DNA from: CAZTYW01 sp964617695
GTDB taxonomy: Bacteria > Chloroflexota > Dehalococcoidia > UBA2247 > RBG-13-53-26
Direction: 5' to 3'
Length of the DNA: 8,877 bases
Assembly (NCBI GenBank): GCA_964617695.1
Contig: CAZTYW010000076.1
Location: 1 to 8,877, forward strand
Part shown: piece by piece, positions 6,646 through 8,877 of the stretch
Layout: the number at the start of each line of letters is the position of its first letter
Numbering within the stretch: position 1 is the first letter of the stretch
Program-made: the position numbers and the translations under genes
Notes under the pieces: generated by a model
What the model saw: only the letters and a program-made list of their open reading frames with translations
Told to the model about the DNA's origin: nothing
The model's database searches: none

Positions 6646-6762
6646 ATGACGGGGCGTGTTGGATTGTCAGGTTCTTTTCTTGCGGTAGCGTCGAAGGCAC
6701 TGCCTCAGGCTGAGCCGTTGCGTGGCGGGCTGTCCAGTTCTCGACGGCGTGTCGGAAGCTAG
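6646..6762 (+). CDS. Possible 38-residue small ORF behind clpB
   Basis: ATG 6646 follows a good ribosome site, GGGAGGGG (6632-6639), with a 6-nt spacer, 17 nt after the clpB stop. It encodes 38 residues starting MTGRVGLSGSFLAVASKALP and ending with an arginine/serine-rich tail. There is a weakly hydrophobic stretch but no clear membrane helix or known domain. Its stop overlaps the stop of the convergent zinc-ribbon gene by 4 nt. It could be a real small heat-shock-operon protein, a decayed gene start, or chance. I recognise nothing in it. Confidence 0.22.
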   Translation: MTGRVGLSGSFLAVASKALPQAEPLRGGLSSSRRRVGS

Positions 6763-6923
6763 ACGTGCCGAACATAGCTCCAGGTGGCTCCATTCCACAG
6801 GTAGAGAAGCCTACCGCACCTGGAGCAGGATACCCTGGTGACGTTGTTTCGCGATGCCTCCTCAGATGCCTGCACCAGCCGTTTGCAGCTCGTGCAGTAG
6901 ATCTTCTTGATGCAGGATTTCAT
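6759..6923 (-). CDS. Small zinc-ribbon protein, function unknown
   Basis: A 54-residue protein with two CxxC knuckles, CTSC (10-13) and CSRC (33-36), spaced as in a rubredoxin-like zinc ribbon; C4 is a spare cysteine. Between them lies KRLVQASEEASRNNVTRV, and after them GRLLYLWNGATWSYVR, an aromatic strand. Small proteins of this shape often bind one Zn ion and act as nucleic-acid or protein adaptors, but no function can be assigned. The start at 6923 is preferred because AAGGGG precedes it by 6 nt; an in-frame ATG at 6950 overlaps a TATAAT box and lacks a ribosome site. The reading frame stays open far upstream through the antisense of the response regulator, which I regard as chance. It converges on clpB. 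I recall similar ribbons in Dehalococcoidia, unverified. Confidence 0.72.
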   Translation of the reverse strand: MKSCIKKIYCTSCKRLVQASEEASRNNVTRVSCSRCGRLLYLWNGATWSYVRHV

Positions 6924-6948
6924 CCACGGCCCCTTTTCCTGGCCATAC

Positions 6949-6954
6949 ATTATA
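6949..6954 (-). promoter_or_regulatory. Possible -10 box for the zinc-ribbon gene
   Basis: The minus strand reads TATAAT here, placing a start near 6942, about 19 nt before ATG 6923 and just ahead of its AAGGGG ribosome site. No convincing -35 is present at 16-18 bp, so this is tentative. Confidence 0.35.
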
Positions 6955-7016
6955 GCGGATTCTGGCCCATTCAAGAAAGCCCTGCCTGGCGCGCCCTGAA
7001 CGCCGGGCGGCGCTGG

Positions 7017-7044
7017 TTGCGTGACTGCAGCCATGAGTGATAAC
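7017..7044 (+). promoter_or_regulatory. Weak candidate promoter for the response regulator
   Basis: TTGCGT (7017-7022), 16-bp spacer, GATAAC (7039-7044). Each box matches consensus only partly. A start near 7051 would exclude ATG 7047 and favour the GTG at 7068. Confidence 0.22.
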
Positions 7045-7067
7045 ATATGGCAGCTGGAGACAGGCAG

Positions 7068-7760
7068 GTGAAGGTTCTCATTATCGAGGACAATCCTGAG
7101 ATCGTGCAGTCGGTCGCCCTGTGCTTCGAACTGAGGTGGCCCGAGGTCGTCCTGGTTTCTGCTTCTGAGGGTCAAGGCGGAGTGAAGCTGGCCCAGGCGG
7201 AGTCTCCTGACGTGATAATCCTGGACCTGGGGTTGCCCGACATGGACGGCCTCGAGGTGTTGCGCCAGATCCGCACCTTCTCCACCGTGCCCCTGATCGT
7301 CCTGACCGTGAGGGATGACGAAATGGACAAGGTCAAGGGGCTGGAGATGGGTGCCGACGACTACATTGTGAAGCCGTTCGCACCGGCAGAATTCCTGTCC
7401 CGGGTGAAAGCCGTTGTTCGCCGCAGCAAGATGTCCGGAACACCGGCCAGCGAGGAACCGCTCGTCAGGGGCAGGCTGAGGATCGACTTTGCCTCTCGGG
7501 AGCTGACAATTGACGGCAAGGCCGTCAGGCTGACGCCGAGCGAATACAAGCTGCTGTGCCAACTGGTGAGAAACGAGGGGAGGGTGGTACCTCACCGGGT
7601 GCTCCTGGAGAAGGTGTGGGGGCCGGAATACGTGGGTGAGACCGATTACATTAAGGTGTACATCCAGCGCCTGAGGGAGAAACTGGAGGAGCAACCCGGG
7701 AAACCCAGGATGATCCTCAGCGAACGCGGTGTGGGCTACAAGTTCATCAGCGCTGACTGA
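7068..7760 (+). CDS. OmpR/PhoB-family response regulator
   Basis: A 230-residue two-component response regulator. The receiver domain (1 to about 115) has the acidic pair E7/D8, phospho-acceptor D53 in ILDLGLPDMDG, T80 in IVLTVRDDE, and K102 in DYIVKPF, so it should be phosphorylated normally. The C-terminal winged-helix DNA-binding domain (about 127-230) shows LTPSEYKLLCQLVRNEG, LLEKVWG, YIKVYIQRLREKLE and the terminal GVGYKF. Start choice: GTG 7068 has TGGAG (7055-7059) 8 nt upstream and gives the usual MKVLIIEDN beginning; in-frame ATG 7047 would add 7 residues but has no ribosome site. No histidine kinase gene is adjacent on either side, so its partner and regulon are unknown. A hairpin terminator follows 37 nt later, suggesting a one-gene transcript. 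The family call is firm. Confidence 0.95.
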   Translation: MKVLIIEDNPEIVQSVALCFELRWPEVVLVSASEGQGGVKLAQAESPDVIILDLGLPDMDGLEVLRQIRTFSTVPLIVLTVRDDEMDKVKGLEMGADDYIVKPFAPAEFLSRVKAVVRRSKMSGTPASEEPLVRGRLRIDFASRELTIDGKAVRLTPSEYKLLCQLVRNEGRVVPHRVLLEKVWGPEYVGETDYIKVYIQRLREKLEEQPGKPRMILSERGVGYKFISAD

Positions 7761-7797
7761 GCCCGCACAGCGTCCGAAAGCCGCAAACGAATCGCAG

Positions 7798-7827
7798 GAG
7801 GCAGGCATTTGCCTGCCTCAACTCTTT
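7798..7827 (+). terminator. Rho-independent-like terminator of the response regulator
   Basis: GAGGCAGGC (7798-7806) pairs perfectly with GCCTGCCTC (7811-7819) around an ATTT loop, followed by AACTCTTT. The 9-bp GC-rich stem is strong; the T-tract is short and interrupted. Confidence 0.7.
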
Positions 7828-7876
7828 GTCCCATAACTGACTCCACATTTGCCTGCGATCTGCCTCACTCTTGGTG
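7806..7876. repeat. Imperfect direct repeat, 40-bp period, in the noncoding gap
   Basis: CATTTGCCTGC occurs at 7806-7816 and again at 7846-7856, and each copy is followed by a version of CTGCCTCA-CTCTT. The first copy is part of the terminator hairpin. In addition ATCGCAGG (7791-7798) is complementary to CCTGCGAT (7852-7859). This looks like a small local duplication of terminator sequence. Confidence 0.5.
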
Positions 7877-7917
7877 CCGTCTGTCGTCCCGCCGAACCGC
7901 CTCCAAATAGAGGAGTC

Positions 7918-7970
7918 GGTCTGTCGAGGTAGCCTATGCCTGGCAACTGGCGTGTCTCCAGCTACCGACC
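7918..7970. other. Bulged stem-loop in the gap before the GntR-type gene
   Basis: GGTAGC (7928-7933) pairs with GCTACC (7961-7966), and the stem can continue with GGTC (7918-7921) against GACC (7967-7970) across a 6-nt bulge. It lies upstream of the GntR-type promoter, so it is not in that gene's leader. No T-run follows. Apart from this and the repeats, I see nothing coding in 7761-8022. Confidence 0.3.
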
Positions 7971-7980
7971 GGAAGGGGGC

Positions 7981-8009
7981 TTGTCACACCGGGGGAAGCT
8001 TGTTATACT
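7981..8009 (+). promoter_or_regulatory. Extended -10 promoter of the GntR-type regulator
   Basis: TTGTCA (7981-7986), 17-bp spacer, TATACT (8004-8009), with TGT directly before the -10. The transcription start should fall at about 8015-8017, only 6-8 nt before ATG 8023. Confidence 0.82.
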
Positions 8010-8022
8010 TAGGCTGATACAA

Positions 8023-8877
8023 ATGCATCAACGGGCCGACCACCTGTCACAGATCAAGCTTGACGAGGCTGCCAGGACCGCGCTGTATCAGCAGATCGTG
8101 GAGCAGGTAAAGCAGCTCGTGGCCACCGGGCGGCTTCAGCCGGGAGACCGTTTGCCCACGGTGAGGCAACTGGCCAATTCCCTGCGCATAAGCCCGGGCA
8201 CGGTGGTCAGGGCTTACCTGGAGCTGGAACAGGCAAAAGTGGTGGTGTCGCGGCGCGGTGGGGGTACGGTGGTATCGGCCGGGGCTGATGATCCGGCTGT
8301 ATCAATGCTGCGGCAGGGCCGCCTGTCCAGCATGGTCAGTAGCAGCATTCTGGAGGCGCTGAGCCTGGGTTATAGTCCCGACGAAATCGAGGCGGCCTTC
8401 TCCCTCCACCTGGCGCGGTGGCGAGAAGAGCGGAGGGACAAGGCAGGAGCGTTCGAGCCCCAACATGACAGGGCTGGTGCCCCGAATACCATTCGCATAG
8501 TGGGCAGCCATGACCTGGCCCTCAACCTGCTGGTGAGCCAGTTCAGGCACAGGCAACCGGAGGTCAATGTCGAGGTCATATATGCCGGCAGTCTTGGCGG
8601 GCTGATCGCCCTGCAGCAGGACAGGGCCGACCTGGCCGGCGTTCACCTGCTGGACGAGGAGACGGGTGACTACAACTATCCCTACGTGAGGCATATTCTA
8701 CCGGGCCGGGATATGGCCATTGTGCACCTGGCCTACCGAATCCAGGGCCTGATGTTCGCTGAGGGCAACCCGAAGCAGATTGGCAGTCTCGAAGACTTCA
8801 GACGCAGCGACGTTACCATCGTCAACCGGCAGCGGGGTTCAGGGACCCGCGTCCTGCTAGACCTCAAGCTGCGGGAG
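8023..8877 (+). CDS. GntR-type HTH fused to PBP-like ligand domain, C-terminus outside window
   Basis: An open reading frame of 285 codons without a stop at the right edge. Residues about 12-86 form a winged helix of the GntR type (YtrA-like): ALYQQIVEQVKQLVATGRL, QPGDRLPTVRQLANSLRISP, TVVRAYLELE and RRGGGTVVS. A linker (about 90-150) follows, then a periplasmic-binding-protein-like domain from about 156: IRIVGSHDLALNLL, YAGSLGGLIAL, DRADLAGVHLLD (200-211), ETGDYNYPYV and NRQRGSGTRVLLD (268-280). These motifs match the PBP-like domain found with ModE/MoeA-type and other HTH regulators, often linked to molybdate or tungstate uptake; the ligand here is inferred. It would act in the cytosol as a one-component sensor. 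ATG 8023 has only AGG (8011-8013) upstream, consistent with a nearly leaderless mRNA. The remainder of the ligand domain lies outside the window. Confidence 0.88.
   Translation, partial: MHQRADHLSQIKLDEAARTALYQQIVEQVKQLVATGRLQPGDRLPTVRQLANSLRISPGTVVRAYLELEQAKVVVSRRGGGTVVSAGADDPAVSMLRQGRLSSMVSSSILEALSLGYSPDEIEAAFSLHLARWREERRDKAGAFEPQHDRAGAPNTIRIVGSHDLALNLLVSQFRHRQPEVNVEVIYAGSLGGLIALQQDRADLAGVHLLDEETGDYNYPYVRHILPGRDMAIVHLAYRIQGLMFAEGNPKQIGSLEDFRRSDVTIVNRQRGSGTRVLLDLKLRE

Noticed and set aside
6680..6758. Short hairpins (CTCA-GGC-TGAG and CGAC-GGCGT-GTCG) behind clpB as a terminator
   Set aside because: Stems are 4 bp and no T-tract follows, so they do not support a terminator call.
6924..7808. 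Upstream extension of the zinc-ribbon frame to 349 codons
   Set aside because: It runs antisense to the response regulator and its terminator. Only the last 54 codons have a ribosome site and a recognisable zinc-ribbon pattern.
1..8877. CRISPR array, tRNA, rRNA or insertion sequence
   Set aside because: I saw no regularly spaced repeats, cloverleaf with a tRNA acceptor end, rRNA signature or transposase motif. The only repeats are the short ones listed.

Overview
The window reads as a moderately GC-rich bacterial chromosome segment. It carries a complete heat-shock chaperone cluster, then a short mixed region with a zinc-ribbon gene, a response regulator and the start of a ligand-sensing transcription factor. 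The HspR-like repressor heading a grpE-dnaK-clpB operon, the small 'RLV...EE...LYLWNG' zinc ribbon and the 'EIVQ...F.LRWPEV' response regulator resemble what I remember from Chloroflexota, especially Dehalococcoidia. That assignment is recall, not a computed match. There are no rRNA or tRNA genes, no CRISPR array and no recognisable transposase.

Region 1 (1-1020, minus strand): a MerR-family regulator (ATG at 1006) followed by a small heat-shock protein (Hsp20, ATG at 557), apparently one transcript ending towards the left edge, where a perfect hairpin sits at 1-23. A 24/25-bp element occurs on both sides of hsp20 in opposite orientation.

Region 2 (1021-1171): a compact divergent promoter region. 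Two near-consensus sigma70-type promoters, each with a 17-bp spacer, fire away from each other with their -35 boxes 27 bp apart. One drives merR-hsp20, the other the chaperone operon.

Region 3 (1172-6628, plus strand): hspR, grpE, dnaK and clpB with gaps of 5, 69 and 28 nt. DnaK refolds substrates, GrpE exchanges its nucleotide, ClpB extracts aggregates together with DnaK, and HspR is the expected repressor that senses free DnaK. No dnaJ is present.

Region 4 (6629-7067): a possible 38-codon reading frame behind clpB, and a convergent 54-codon zinc-ribbon gene on the minus strand.

Region 5 (7068-7827): an OmpR/PhoB-type response regulator with no kinase gene beside it, closed by a clear hairpin terminator.

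Region 6 (7828-8877): about 150 nt of noncoding DNA with repeats and a bulged stem, a strong extended -10 promoter, and a nearly leaderless gene for a GntR-type HTH fused to a periplasmic-binding-protein-like ligand domain. This gene runs off the right edge.

The most interesting points are the back-to-back regulator/promoter pair that splits the chaperones into two arms, the inverted element pair around hsp20, the absence of dnaJ, and the GntR-PBP fusion.
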